From assembly GCA_958295815.1 (NCBI GenBank), contig OY282374.1:4058682-4122681 (forward strand): a DNA stretch of 64,000 nucleotides, in the 5' to 3' direction. The number at the start of each line of letters is the position of its first letter. The first letter of the stretch is position 1. Below, in pieces: positions 49,883 to 59,380 of this stretch. The stretch is from Candidatus Poribacteria bacterium. Lineage in GTDB: Bacteria > Poribacteria > WGA-4E > WGA-3G. The notes under the pieces were generated by a model. It was not told the origin of the DNA, did not search any database, and was given only the letters and a program-made list of their open reading frames with translations. Position numbers and translations under genes: made by a program.

Positions 49883-52555
49883 CTACTTCAGAATAACCAT
49901 CTTCCGCATCGGCGAAACTTCGTCCGTCTCCAACTGGTAGAAATAGATACCACTCGCTACACGTTCACCAAGTGCGTTCCGACCATCCCAATACGCCGCA
50001 CGACTCCGGCTCGTGTAGTAACCCGCCGTCTGATGACCGAGGGTCAACGCACGCACCAACGTACCTTGCGCATTGTAGATATTGATCTGCACATCTGTGC
50101 TATCTGCCAAGTGATACGGTATCCATGTCTCTGGATTGAACGGATTAGGATAGTTCGCTAACAACACAGTCTCGTGCGGTCGTGCGGATACCAACAGGTG
50201 CTGGAGATACGTCAATACCTGTTGTGCTGCAAGCGATGTGTCGCCTGATGCAAGCAACAGGTCAATCTGCTCTTGAATACGGTCTACCTGAACAGCAGTG
50301 TGTCTGGCAGGGACGATTGATGGTGCACCGGCTGCATTATTATCCCTATTGTCAAAGACAAGCAGGAGATCATCAAAGTTGACCTTATCATCCCCATTCA
50401 CATCGTAATCCAGATTGTCTGTCCCAAGTGCGTATGCGACTAATTTCGCGTCCTCGTTATTAATACGACCATCTTTATTGACATCGTATTTTGAACGAGA
50501 CATCGTCGTTTGCTCAGCAACGGGTTCATCATCCGGCACTGTCCCGCCGAGCGCGATGTTTCCGGGTCCCGTCAACCCAGTGACGATGTCTTTGACGACC
50601 CCGCCTACGAGATTTGTCCGCTGGATTTTGTCTGATTTCGTCCAGTAAATTTTTCTGTCTGAACCATCAACAACTATCGAGGTTGGTACATCTGACGCGA
50701 ACACTTTGAGTTCTTGAATATTCGAGCCGTCAAGGTTTGCGCGTTTGAGACTACCATCTCCGCCAGCATCACGCTCGACCCAGTAAACCTTACCCTTAGC
50801 AATAGCGATACTCAGCGGTTCACCCAAGCCCATGGCGACCATTTCGACAGTCTTCTCATTTGCGGTCAGGCTTATCCGACTAATACCGACCGTCGCCTCT
50901 GCCCAATAGAGATAACCGTTCGACAAGGTGATCGCTGTAGGATCGTCAAGGTTCTGAAGGATATTCGAGTTTCTTGTGTCGCTATCTATAGCCATGCGCT
51001 TGATTTTACCGTTGGCGGTCGTCCAGTAGAGCATTCCGGCGACAGAATCCACAGCAATACTCGTCGGCATATTTATCCCAGTTTTGATTGTCTGGACGCT
51101 TCGACCATTCAATTCGGAACGGCGGATCTCACCGCTATTGCCACCAATCCTCACACCGAAATAGAGAAGCCCGTTCTCTGAATCAACTGCTATACTTGTG
51201 ACCTCTTGGACATTGGGTATGAGATCTTCGACCTTGTCATCGACGAGACGATGAAGGGTTCCGTTGGCTCTGCTTACCCAGTACATTGGCGCACGCTGTG
51301 TTGCTCCAACAAGCACCTCCGCACCGGATGTGGCTTTGAAGGTTACTATGTCGGTGATTCCAGTAACGCGTGCGACAACGGTATTATCGCCGAGTTCATC
51401 GCCGAGTTTGAGGACAGTCTGTGCCCGTCCGTTTGCATCCGTTGTAGCGCTTGTCGGTGAAACACTACCACCACCAGCTACCGCAAACCTCACTGTAATT
51501 CCGCTTACTGTCTGCTTTGATACATCTTGCACTTCAACCACCAACGGGTTCGGAAGCCGCCTGTTCGGCGGACCACTCTGATTATCACCTGATACTACCA
51601 ACAGCTTTCCCAATGGACGCACCATGGTAACTGTGAACGTCACTAAAGGGACACGACCGGCAGTCGCTTCAATTCTCAACGTTCCGCGCGAGTAAGGCGT
51701 GAAGGTGGTTTTTGCGAAACCTTCTGAATCCGTGCGTACACTCTCATCTGAAAACCGTCCCCTGCCGAACCCAATATTGAACCTAACCCTGTAACCTTCA
51801 ACCGGTTTATTTTCAGTATCCAAAAGCTGAACGACGAACGGCTCGGCAAGCGGTTTCCTCTCAGTACCTGTCTGATTATCGCCAGCGTGAATTTTCAGTA
51901 CACTAAGGGGTGCCTTCGCTGTCGCCGTGAATATCACAGGTTTGCCACCAGCCACGCTTGCTTGGACAGTGTTCTTACCAGAGAATTCTCCCAAAATGAG
52001 AAATGTCTCCGCCCTCCCGTTTGAACCGCTCCGTACAGTTGTAGCAGAAAGCGAACCGTCCCCTGAAATCACTGAAAACGTAACCACCTGCCCAATCACG
52101 AGGCGACCATTGACATCTAACACGGTGACAACCAAGGGTGAATCCAGCAGACTACCTGGTCTGCCGATCTGTCCATCCCCAGACGTTTTCCTAAGTGTCG
52201 CTGGTGTTACTGTCACAGCCACATGCGTCGTAGTTGCACCAGCAGTCGCAATGACAGAATAACTTCCGGGTGTGCTCGGGAGTGTCAGCGTACTTTCGAG
52301 AGTGCCTAAGCCAAATGTCGGAAACGCAATCCCACCTGCTCTGCTAAAACTATCGTTGAGCCGACCTATGGTGATCTGCTCAGTAGAAACTTCTGCATCA
52401 AGCTTAATAGTGCGCTTGCTACCGGGGGGACCTTCGATACTGCTTGGTGTGATTGTAAGTTCTGTTTGCGCCGACACTACCGAAAATGACAACGCCAGCA
52501 CCAGCACTACTAAAGTGCCAATGATATATTTTGATGTGAAATTTAGATATTTCAT
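49883..52555 (-). CDS. Large secreted protein: Ig-like repeats, YWTD propeller, dockerin, C-terminal module
   Basis: 890 aa. Signal peptide (to about residue 29, VVSAQ). Residues about 30-410: an Ig-like lead domain and three invasin/Big_1-type repeats, each ending TVxAxVxG(x)xxVTFTA. Residues about 420-690: YWTD/LDLR-like beta-propeller with YWxxxxGxIxRxxLDG blades (LYFGVRIGGNSGEIRR, LYWAEATVGISRI, KIYWTKSDKIQR). Residues about 700-750: dockerin-like EF loops (KYDVNKDGRINNEDAKLV, DYDVNGDDKVNFDDLLLV). The last 95 residues are the NYPNPFNPETWIPYHLA module. Start at 52555 follows AAAGGTG; an ATG at 52573 lacks an RBS. Probably a surface adhesin; a paralogue follows upstream. Confidence 0.85.
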   Translation of the reverse strand: MKYLNFTSKYIIGTLVVLVLALSFSVVSAQTELTITPSSIEGPPGSKRTIKLDAEVSTEQITIGRLNDSFSRAGGIAFPTFGLGTLESTLTLPSTPGSYSVIATAGATTTHVAVTVTPATLRKTSGDGQIGRPGSLLDSPLVVTVLDVNGRLVIGQVVTFSVISGDGSLSATTVRSGSNGRAETFLILGEFSGKNTVQASVAGGKPVIFTATAKAPLSVLKIHAGDNQTGTERKPLAEPFVVQLLDTENKPVEGYRVRFNIGFGRGRFSDESVRTDSEGFAKTTFTPYSRGTLRIEATAGRVPLVTFTVTMVRPLGKLLVVSGDNQSGPPNRRLPNPLVVEVQDVSKQTVSGITVRFAVAGGGSVSPTSATTDANGRAQTVLKLGDELGDNTVVARVTGITDIVTFKATSGAEVLVGATQRAPMYWVSRANGTLHRLVDDKVEDLIPNVQEVTSIAVDSENGLLYFGVRIGGNSGEIRRSELNGRSVQTIKTGINMPTSIAVDSVAGMLYWTTANGKIKRMAIDSDTRNSNILQNLDDPTAITLSNGYLYWAEATVGISRISLTANEKTVEMVAMGLGEPLSIAIAKGKVYWVERDAGGDGSLKRANLDGSNIQELKVFASDVPTSIVVDGSDRKIYWTKSDKIQRTNLVGGVVKDIVTGLTGPGNIALGGTVPDDEPVAEQTTMSRSKYDVNKDGRINNEDAKLVAYALGTDNLDYDVNGDDKVNFDDLLLVFDNRDNNAAGAPSIVPARHTAVQVDRIQEQIDLLLASGDTSLAAQQVLTYLQHLLVSARPHETVLLANYPNPFNPETWIPYHLADSTDVQINIYNAQGTLVRALTLGHQTAGYYTSRSRAAYWDGRNALGERVASGIYFYQLETDEVSPMRKMVILK

Positions 52556-52768
52556 GGTAACACCTTTTTTCATTTTAGTGGTGTGATGTATATTGTTTGT
52601 TTATACTATAATGGAATTATACCATATTTTTCTCCTCTGATCATCTGAATCTCGGATTTTCACGGATTTAGCGGATGGCGCGGATTATGCGTATCTGTGA
52701 ATTTTGTGGTTTATTTTTCCATTCGCATCTACGTAGAGATGATCTGTGAAAATCCGAAATTCAGACGA

Positions 52769-52800
52769 TAAAAAAAGGCGCGGTCCGAAAACCGCGCCTT
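52769..52800 (-). terminator. Terminator of the 1483-aa protein gene
   Basis: Ten-pair stem AAGGCGCGGT/ACCGCGCCTT with a six-base loop, then T7 on the minus strand, 32 nt past the stop. Between it and the next gene (52556-52768) lie a TCTGAATCTCGG-type dispersed repeat (52641-52700) and AT-rich DNA. Confidence 0.85.
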
Positions 52801-52831
52801 TCGTGCTATTGTCGGGATGCAGAGATCCCTC

Positions 52832-55800
52832 TTATTTGAGGATAACCATCTTACGCATCGGCGAAATCTCGTCCGTTTGCAACTGGTAGAAATAGATACC
52901 ACTCGCTACGCGTTCACCGAGCGTATTACGACCATCCCAATACGCCGCACGACTCCGGCTCGTGTAGTAACCCGCCGTCTGATGACCGAGGGTCAACGCA
53001 CGCACCAACGTACCTTGCGCATCGTAGATGTTAACCCGCACATCCGTGCTATCCGCCAAGTGATACGGGATCCATGTCTCTGGGTTGAACGGATTCGGAT
53101 AGTTCGCCAATAAGACCGTCTCAGCAGGTCGTAAGGATGCCAACAGGTGTTGGAAATACGCCAACATCCGTTGTGCCGCGAACGATGTATCACCCGATGC
53201 GAGTAACAGATCCATCTGCTCCTGAATCCGATTCGGATCAAGATCCAGTCCTGTCACATCAACATTGATCGTCGGTGCAGCAGCATCAGCAGCGTTAACT
53301 GCGTTAATGACCGCCTTAGCGTCATCATTATCAACCGAACCGTCCCCGTTAACATCGTACTTCGCACTTTTCGCGCCAAGCACGATTGCGAGTATGATTA
53401 CGTCTACGTCGGTATCATCGAGTTTCCCATCACCACTGACATCGTATTTCGAGTCAGTCTTCTGGGTCGTCGTCTCGGTTGTCGTCTCGGTCGTTGTTGT
53501 CCGAGTCGGCCGTTCAACAACAGGTTCTTCTTCCGCTTCCGCTGTGCCGAGTGCGATACCGCCTGGATTCATCAACCCAGTGACAATATCTGTAGCATTT
53601 CGACCTGTGAGGTTCGCACGCTGGATTTTGCCCTGCGTCTTCGACCAATAGATCCTCCTGTTTACACCATCAATGGCAATCGCGTTCGGAGCGTTTCCGG
53701 CAAACACCCTGACTTCCTCGACATTTCCCGTGCCGTCAACGTCAGCGCGCTGGAGCGCACCACCACCGGCAACATCGCTCTCAACCCAGTAAATCATACC
53801 TCTCGTGATAGCGATGCTCAGGGGTTCACCCAAACCTGTGGCAATCGTTTCGACGGTCTTCTCATCAGCGGTCAGGCTCATCCGGCTGATGCCGCCCGTC
53901 GCCTCTGCCCAATAGAGATAACCGTTCGACAAGGTAATCGCTGTTGGATTGGACAGACCTTGAACAATAGCCGTGACTTTCGCATTGCCTCCAGTGGTGG
54001 AGGAGCGCTTGATTTTACCGCTGGCGTTATTCGCCCAATAGACCATTCCACCAGCAGCATCTATGGCAATACTCGATGGCGCGCTCGTCAACGTCCTGAC
54101 TGTCCGGACAGCGGTGCCATCAAGGTTTGAACGCCGGATATGCGCATTGCCTCGACTGACCTGCACACCCCAATAGAGGTGTCCATTCGCTGAATCAATC
54201 GCGAGACTCTTGATACCACTGACATTGGAGGCAAGATTTTCAGTTTCGGCATCAACGAGGCGATGGAGGGTCTCAGTCGATCCATTTATCCAGTAGATCG
54301 GGACACGCTCCGATGCGGCAACACGGACTTCCGCACCCGATGCAGCGTTGAAGGTCGCTCTATCGGTGACTCCTGAAACGCGAGCGACAACGGTGTTATC
54401 ACCGCGATCGTCACCGAGTGTGAGGACTGTCTGTGCACGACCGTTTGAATTCGTCTCCACACTTGTAGCAGAGAGCGTTCCGCCACCCGCAGTGACAGCA
54501 AACGTCACTGTAACACCCGAAACCGGATCGTCGTTCGCATCAATCACTTCAACAACAAACGGATTCGCGAGTTCGGCACCCGGTCTACCGCTCTGGTTGT
54601 CGCCAGAGATTTTAATGACCGCATCGGGCGGCTCACCGGTGGTAATTGTGAAGGTTACCGTACGACTCACACCATCGACAGATGCTTCAACCGTGATCGT
54701 TCCTCTGGAGCGAGGGACGAACCTGGTTGTTGCAAAACCGTTTTGATCTGTTCGAATGCTACCGCGCGAGAGACTACCATTGCCTTCCGTAACGCTGAAC
54801 ACAACCAGTGCACGATTGAACCCACTGTTGTCACTACCCAAGACCCGGACGGTTAAATCTTCGTCAAGGAACTGATTGAGTTCACCCGTCAGGCTGCTGC
54901 TACCAGTGATGGTAATGCTCGCGGGTGTTGGGGCGTCCTCTTCCTCTTCTTCCTCTTCTTCATCTGATGCAGTGACGGTAATCGTCACTGTTTCCGTCAG
55001 ATCATCATCACCAACAGTAGCACGGACGGTGACAGTGGCATCGCTGCTCGGTAGTATGACCGTCGTCTCTGCCCTACCATTGCTATCCGTTACATCAATT
55101 GATGGCGTGACAAGTCCACTAGTGGAGGTGCTTAATTCAAATTGCACACCGACACCACGAACTTCATCACCGTCTCCATCTTCCACGATCACTGAAAGTG
55201 TTTCTCTATCACCAGCATCACCCGTGAGGGTTGAATCAGAGAGCGTAAGTGTCGGAGTTCCGGTTGTCGGTTCATCCGGTTCATCCGGTTCATCCGGTTC
55301 ATCCAGTTCTCTTGCACCGCCACCGTTGATGTAGAAAGTCACCTCGTCTCGATATCTAAATGGAGTTTCACCTGCAATTTCGGCAACAACTCTCACACTG
55401 CCCGATCCATCTCCGAGATCATATCCGACTTTAGCTTCTCCATTTACATCTGTCGTCTCTGTTATACTTTTCCCCGTAGCAGATCCACCGAGGACAAAAC
55501 CTGTAGCTGTTGTAAATGTAACTTCCTGACCATCAAATCTCTGCCCTGCGGCATCTCTGACGACAACAACCAAAGGCTCTTTACTTCTACTAATCTTTCC
55601 CTTGCTGTCTGTGCTTCGGTTAGGGCTTCCAACTATCTCGATAGAAGGAGACCCCTGACCGCTTCCCAAGGATGCTGTAAATGTTACAGATTCCTCAAGT
55701 GAAGTTGCAGTTGCAGTATATGGTGAAGCACCTAATTGGAAATAAACGTAAGCTTCGCCCGTTGAATCAGTCTGAACTGTGCGGCTATTAGCCGCTGGGG

Positions 55801-57283
55801 GGGTCGTTTGTGTTGCCAAGACAGTCTCATCATCGCTATCTCTATATAAAGTTTTACCAGGCACAGCCAAAATCATAGCAGTCCCATTAGTTGCAGCGAA
55901 AACTACAGGGACATCCGAGAGTGTCCTGCCTCCACCATCAGTTACCTTCACACCAAGAGAATCTTCAAGCCTTGCGCCTTCAGCACCTTCTTGATTATGC
56001 CCCTGAATTCTTGTAATCTGAGGTCTACCAAAGGTATAAAGTGCTGTCTCAGGATCTACACCTGTAACGTCAACAGTAACTCTGTTAGTACCTCCATTCA
56101 TATCAAGGTAAACAGTAGCATCGCTGGAGGTATTGAGCGTACTTTGAGGACTACCTCTACGGCTATTATCACTAGCATCACGCACATAAACGCGACCCGG
56201 TCCAGCAACTCGAAATGTAATTGGAACTGAAGTATCTCCGGCTACAGTAAAACCAATCGGCTGATCCCGCTGATCGTCTCTCCATTGGTATCCTACTGTC
56301 CCCATGTCAGTAAGGGTAACGCCTGACGCCTCAACATCTGTGTTATATTCTACTACGTAAAGTGTAAACGTAAGGGTCGCCCGTTCACTCGGAGCATCGT
56401 TAGTCGGGAAGTCAGATGTATGGGTCATATCCTCTATTGTGATCGTATAGACCCCTGGAGCAGTAACCTCACCATTCAAAGTAATCGATGATGAAAGCGT
56501 TAAGTCGGTATCAAGTTGACGATTCCTAGTTTCTTCAATTAGCGAAACACCGTCAGTATTAGCGGGCAAAGTGGTGGGTCGTGTCTCAGAAGCGGTAAAA
56601 TATGGAATAGGAGTACCGCCTCTCTCCAAACTTCCAAGACCCGCGCCTGTACCCGTTGCCGTTACATAAATTCTGATAGCCTCATCGTTGTAATGGTGTT
56701 GCAAAGAATCGGAGACCGGCTCGTTTGGATCAGCCTTCGCCCGCGTGTATGAATACGGAACATTTGCTGTGTTACTAGTAGTGTCAGCTCGTGTCCCCGC
56801 ACCAGTCTGGACGTAAACAGCTTTTCCGTCTGCATCGACAACATTTCCACTGTTATCAACATAATACGCGGGGGTGCTATTTGGACTACCGACAGGGTTC
56901 TCTGCGCCAGAATTGCCTGCCACGTACTGATACGTAGGACGCGGATCTATAACGAGCGTGCCGGATGGAGTACCAGTAATGGTCCGATAGTACCTACCAT
57001 CATTAGCCTCTGCAACATTATATCCAGAACTATCAATTAGGGTTGCTCCATCCTCATGAACTTGCCTTTGTGGAGTAGCATCATTACGTATATCCCTTGA
57101 CGACGTTAGGTTTACAGAGAATCTTATTGTAAAGGAGTCATTAGGCAATAGCGTCCGAAGATCACCGTCGCCGGAACTGTGATCCCTAAAAGTCAGCGCG
57201 TCTGCGATTCCCTGCACACTGAACGCCAGCACGAGCGTCACCAACATGCCAAAGAGAAATTTTCGTGTCATTAAGTTCTTCAT
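52832..57283 (-). CDS. Giant secreted protein: Ig-like repeats, YWTD propeller, dockerin, C-terminal module
   Basis: 1483 aa, largest gene in the window. Signal peptide (about 1-29, ending GIADA). The first 430 residues are beta-rich and unassigned. Then four or more Big_1/Ig-like domains (GRAQTVLTLGDDRGDNTVVARV is the typical ending), spaced by acidic low-complexity linkers: four DEP units near 670 and a run of eight Glu near 790. A YWTD propeller, a dockerin-like pair (KYDVSGDGKLDDTDVDV, KYDVNGDGSVDNDDAKAV) and the shared C-terminal module follow. The last 560 residues parallel the downstream paralogue. RBS is weak (GAGGT). Most likely an extracellular adhesin or matrix protein. Confidence 0.85.
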   Translation of the reverse strand: MKNLMTRKFLFGMLVTLVLAFSVQGIADALTFRDHSSGDGDLRTLLPNDSFTIRFSVNLTSSRDIRNDATPQRQVHEDGATLIDSSGYNVAEANDGRYYRTITGTPSGTLVIDPRPTYQYVAGNSGAENPVGSPNSTPAYYVDNSGNVVDADGKAVYVQTGAGTRADTTSNTANVPYSYTRAKADPNEPVSDSLQHHYNDEAIRIYVTATGTGAGLGSLERGGTPIPYFTASETRPTTLPANTDGVSLIEETRNRQLDTDLTLSSSITLNGEVTAPGVYTITIEDMTHTSDFPTNDAPSERATLTFTLYVVEYNTDVEASGVTLTDMGTVGYQWRDDQRDQPIGFTVAGDTSVPITFRVAGPGRVYVRDASDNSRRGSPQSTLNTSSDATVYLDMNGGTNRVTVDVTGVDPETALYTFGRPQITRIQGHNQEGAEGARLEDSLGVKVTDGGGRTLSDVPVVFAATNGTAMILAVPGKTLYRDSDDETVLATQTTPPAANSRTVQTDSTGEAYVYFQLGASPYTATATSLEESVTFTASLGSGQGSPSIEIVGSPNRSTDSKGKISRSKEPLVVVVRDAAGQRFDGQEVTFTTATGFVLGGSATGKSITETTDVNGEAKVGYDLGDGSGSVRVVAEIAGETPFRYRDEVTFYINGGGARELDEPDEPDEPDEPTTGTPTLTLSDSTLTGDAGDRETLSVIVEDGDGDEVRGVGVQFELSTSTSGLVTPSIDVTDSNGRAETTVILPSSDATVTVRATVGDDDLTETVTITVTASDEEEEEEEEDAPTPASITITGSSSLTGELNQFLDEDLTVRVLGSDNSGFNRALVVFSVTEGNGSLSRGSIRTDQNGFATTRFVPRSRGTITVEASVDGVSRTVTFTITTGEPPDAVIKISGDNQSGRPGAELANPFVVEVIDANDDPVSGVTVTFAVTAGGGTLSATSVETNSNGRAQTVLTLGDDRGDNTVVARVSGVTDRATFNAASGAEVRVAASERVPIYWINGSTETLHRLVDAETENLASNVSGIKSLAIDSANGHLYWGVQVSRGNAHIRRSNLDGTAVRTVRTLTSAPSSIAIDAAGGMVYWANNASGKIKRSSTTGGNAKVTAIVQGLSNPTAITLSNGYLYWAEATGGISRMSLTADEKTVETIATGLGEPLSIAITRGMIYWVESDVAGGGALQRADVDGTGNVEEVRVFAGNAPNAIAIDGVNRRIYWSKTQGKIQRANLTGRNATDIVTGLMNPGGIALGTAEAEEEPVVERPTRTTTTETTTETTTQKTDSKYDVSGDGKLDDTDVDVIILAIVLGAKSAKYDVNGDGSVDNDDAKAVINAVNAADAAAPTINVDVTGLDLDPNRIQEQMDLLLASGDTSFAAQRMLAYFQHLLASLRPAETVLLANYPNPFNPETWIPYHLADSTDVRVNIYDAQGTLVRALTLGHQTAGYYTSRSRAAYWDGRNTLGERVASGIYFYQLQTDEISPMRKMVILK

Positions 57284-57673
57284 GAAAAAATATACCTCAT
57301 TTTCGTTTTATGAAGTATGCAGGGCTGAGGCACAGGGTCCTTGCCCTACGAACTATGGTTGTTCAGCGCGGGCTTCGTGGGGAAACCCACACGTGTGCCT
57401 CGCTGTATATTATGCTTTGTTAGCTGTCAGCGGTCAGCCATCAGCTTTCAGTTAAGAGGGTTCTGATTAAATCAGATTTCTTTTTTCTGACAAGGTTCTG
57501 AAAGGCACCGACTGTTGCCAGCTGTTCGGTATTGCACTAAATTCGCTCTTTACCGAACTTCATTTTTTCTATCAATCTGTGGAAGGTCAGTCTGTATGGC
57601 ACTGCCCGTGTAAAAAGTCTGTAGTTAGGCGAGCATTACAACATCGCCGATTATATAATAAGCCGTTTAGGTA

Positions 57674-57703
57674 ATTTTACCACAAATCAATGGATTATGT
57701 CAA
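57674..57703 (-). promoter_or_regulatory. Promoter of the 1483-aa protein gene
   Basis: Minus strand TTGACA (57703-57698), 18-nt spacer, TAAAAT (57679-57674). It leaves a 380-nt leader (57284-57665) in which I recognise no riboswitch; the leader includes a GTCAGCGGTCAGCCATCAGC-type repeat near 57425-57450. Confidence 0.55.
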
Positions 57704-57879
57704 GAATATTTAATGACTGTCGGAAACCATAAGCCGTCAGCAGTCAGTTATTAGTCAATAGTCAATCGATTGGCGCACCGTCTTCATTAAATTCCCCTTG
57801 CGATAACTCGACTATTTTAGCAATTTCGTTTTTAATACGTTTGATTGGGTGTGTTGGTTACGGTAGGTGGTATTTTTTT

Positions 57880-58230
57880 TGTCTGAACCGGGATTTACAC
57901 GATTCACGGATGAACAGAATAGGGTAGGAAATGGGATTATTGTCTGAATCGCGGATTTACGCAGATTCTCGCTGATTTCACGGATTTTGGGGTGGTTCGT
58001 GTTTGTTGTCTGAACCAGGATTTACACGATTATAGAATGCGCAGGATAGAGCGGAATATGGGATTGGATGGGGAGATTGGATTAGGGTCAGAATCGCGGA
58101 TTTTCGCGGATGACACAGATTTCGCAGATTTTGGGTGGTCTGTGTTTATTGTCTGAACCAGGATTTACACGATTCACGGATGGGCAGGATAAATGGGAAT
58201 TGGATTGGTAATGCAGCCCCAGCGGGGCGA
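57880..58230. repeat. Cluster of TCTGAAxCxxGGATTTACxCxGATT repeats
   Basis: Five imperfect copies begin near 57880, 57942, 58006, 58088 and 58149, roughly 60-80 bp apart, each with GTCTGAA(T/C)C followed by GGATTTACACGATT or GGATTTACGCAGATT. A GCCCCAGCGGGGC hairpin follows at 58216-58228. The gap 57704-58444 holds no gene that I can support. Other copies lie at about 42119, 52641, 59230, 63072 and 63168. Confidence 0.7.
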
Positions 58231-58444
58231 TATGTCTATAGCAGCAAACGGAAAAAAGAAAAAAAGCCCCCACGGACTCTCACTGCGAGGCAACACGCGC
58301 ATTACGCGTTGATTCAGGGGCGGCATCTGAAAGAAGTTCCGTCGCGATGCGGAAATCAATCCTACAAAAAAAGGGGATCTTGAAAATCCTTGAATCCTGA
58401 AAATCCTGATTCTGACCAAAAAAGTAGGTTATGTGGATAGTCCG

Positions 58445-59062
58445 CTACCGCGGAATGGAAGAGGTTTTCGCTGCCTTGAAAATGGAATCGACAGCACCGA
58501 AGAGAATCGGTAAATTATCTAAACTGAAGTTCGTTCTGTTACGGGTAAAGCCATCCCCAACCAGCTGCCCAAACTGCCATAATGTTCCATCTGTGACAAT
58601 GCCGTAGACGGGAAGCTCAGTATTGTCATTTATTTTTTGCGCAGCGACCAACTCAGCGAAACACTGCCCCCAGCCTTGCTCAAAATCGTTTTTCTTTGCT
58701 TCAACAAGGAGTATCAAAGGCGTCCCAACAATGAGCATCCCCAATTCGGATCTTGTAGAGATGAAGTAATCTGGGGCACCGCTCAGTATCTCATCATAGG
58801 TGAGCGTTTTCTTTATCCAAAGGGCGTAGTCGTCTACGTAGGGTTTGTAAATCTCCTTCAGAATAGGAAAAATAATTGCCTCACAGCGTGCCGCTTCAGA
58901 TGCGAAAACATCAATGTGCCGTCTGCAAAATTCAAACTCCTGCATAAATTGTCCTGAAGGAACAATCGTAGGTTCTTCAACAGCAAAAAAATCGTTTTCT
59001 GTGTATGTGATCCTGAATCTTTCTTGGACTTCGGGGATAGTCTTGAAATCGCTGAACGCCAT
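58445..59062 (-). CDS. PD-(D/E)xK-type nuclease-like protein
   Basis: 205 aa. The core GAPDYFISTRSELG ... LILLVEAKKND gives P97-D98 and E121-A-K123, the spacing of a PD-(D/E)xK nuclease, followed by a Gln/Glu helix (WGQCFAELVAAQK) and a strand pair with VYGIVTDGTLWQF, as in type I restriction HsdR N-terminal-like or stand-alone restriction-like proteins. No methyltransferase or helicase adjoins. RBS GGAGG precedes the ATG. Role (defence, repair or mobile element) not deducible. Confidence 0.75.
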   Translation of the reverse strand: MAFSDFKTIPEVQERFRITYTENDFFAVEEPTIVPSGQFMQEFEFCRRHIDVFASEAARCEAIIFPILKEIYKPYVDDYALWIKKTLTYDEILSGAPDYFISTRSELGMLIVGTPLILLVEAKKNDFEQGWGQCFAELVAAQKINDNTELPVYGIVTDGTLWQFGQLVGDGFTRNRTNFSLDNLPILFGAVDSIFKAAKTSSIPR

Positions 59063-59084
59063 TGCGGTTCACCTCCTCTAAAAG

Positions 59085-59113
59085 ATTATAACGTATTCTG
59101 GGTTCCAAGTCAA
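59085..59113 (-). promoter_or_regulatory. Promoter of the nuclease-like gene
   Basis: Minus strand TTGACT (59113-59108), 17-nt spacer, TATAAT (59090-59085), 22 nt before the ATG. The remaining gap to 59313 contains dispersed repeats (TCCTGGTTCAGACAATA near 59230-59250; TTATAACTTATAACCAACAA near 59289-59308) but no gene. Confidence 0.75.
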
Positions 59114-59313
59114 GGGAAGGATAGTCAACTGTCAGGGGCATTTAGTTTTGCTGTAGGAGGGAACTCCGATTCCCGACTCTCAGCTTCCCGTCGCGATTCA
59201 GAGATCAATCCTACAAAAAAAAGGGTATCCTGCAAATCCTGGTTCAGACAATAAAATACGATGCTGTTTCCAACCCACAACCCACAACTTATAACTTATA
59301 ACCAACAACTATT

Positions 59314-59352
59314 AAAAAAAACAGGGCAGCGGACCGAAGTCCACCGCCCTGT
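59314..59352 (-). terminator. Terminator of the lamin-tail-domain protein gene
   Basis: Stem ACAGGGC...GCCCTGT with an extended inner stem closing on a TTCG-like loop, then T8 on the minus strand, 28 nt past the stop. Confidence 0.85.
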
Positions 59353-59380
59353 ATTGTAGGTTAGTTAGAATATCCCTGAG

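Noticed and set aside
57284..57665. Riboswitch in the long leader of the 1483-aa protein gene
   Set aside because: I compared by eye with cobalamin, c-di-GMP, TPP and SAM motifs and saw no match; only scattered short stems.
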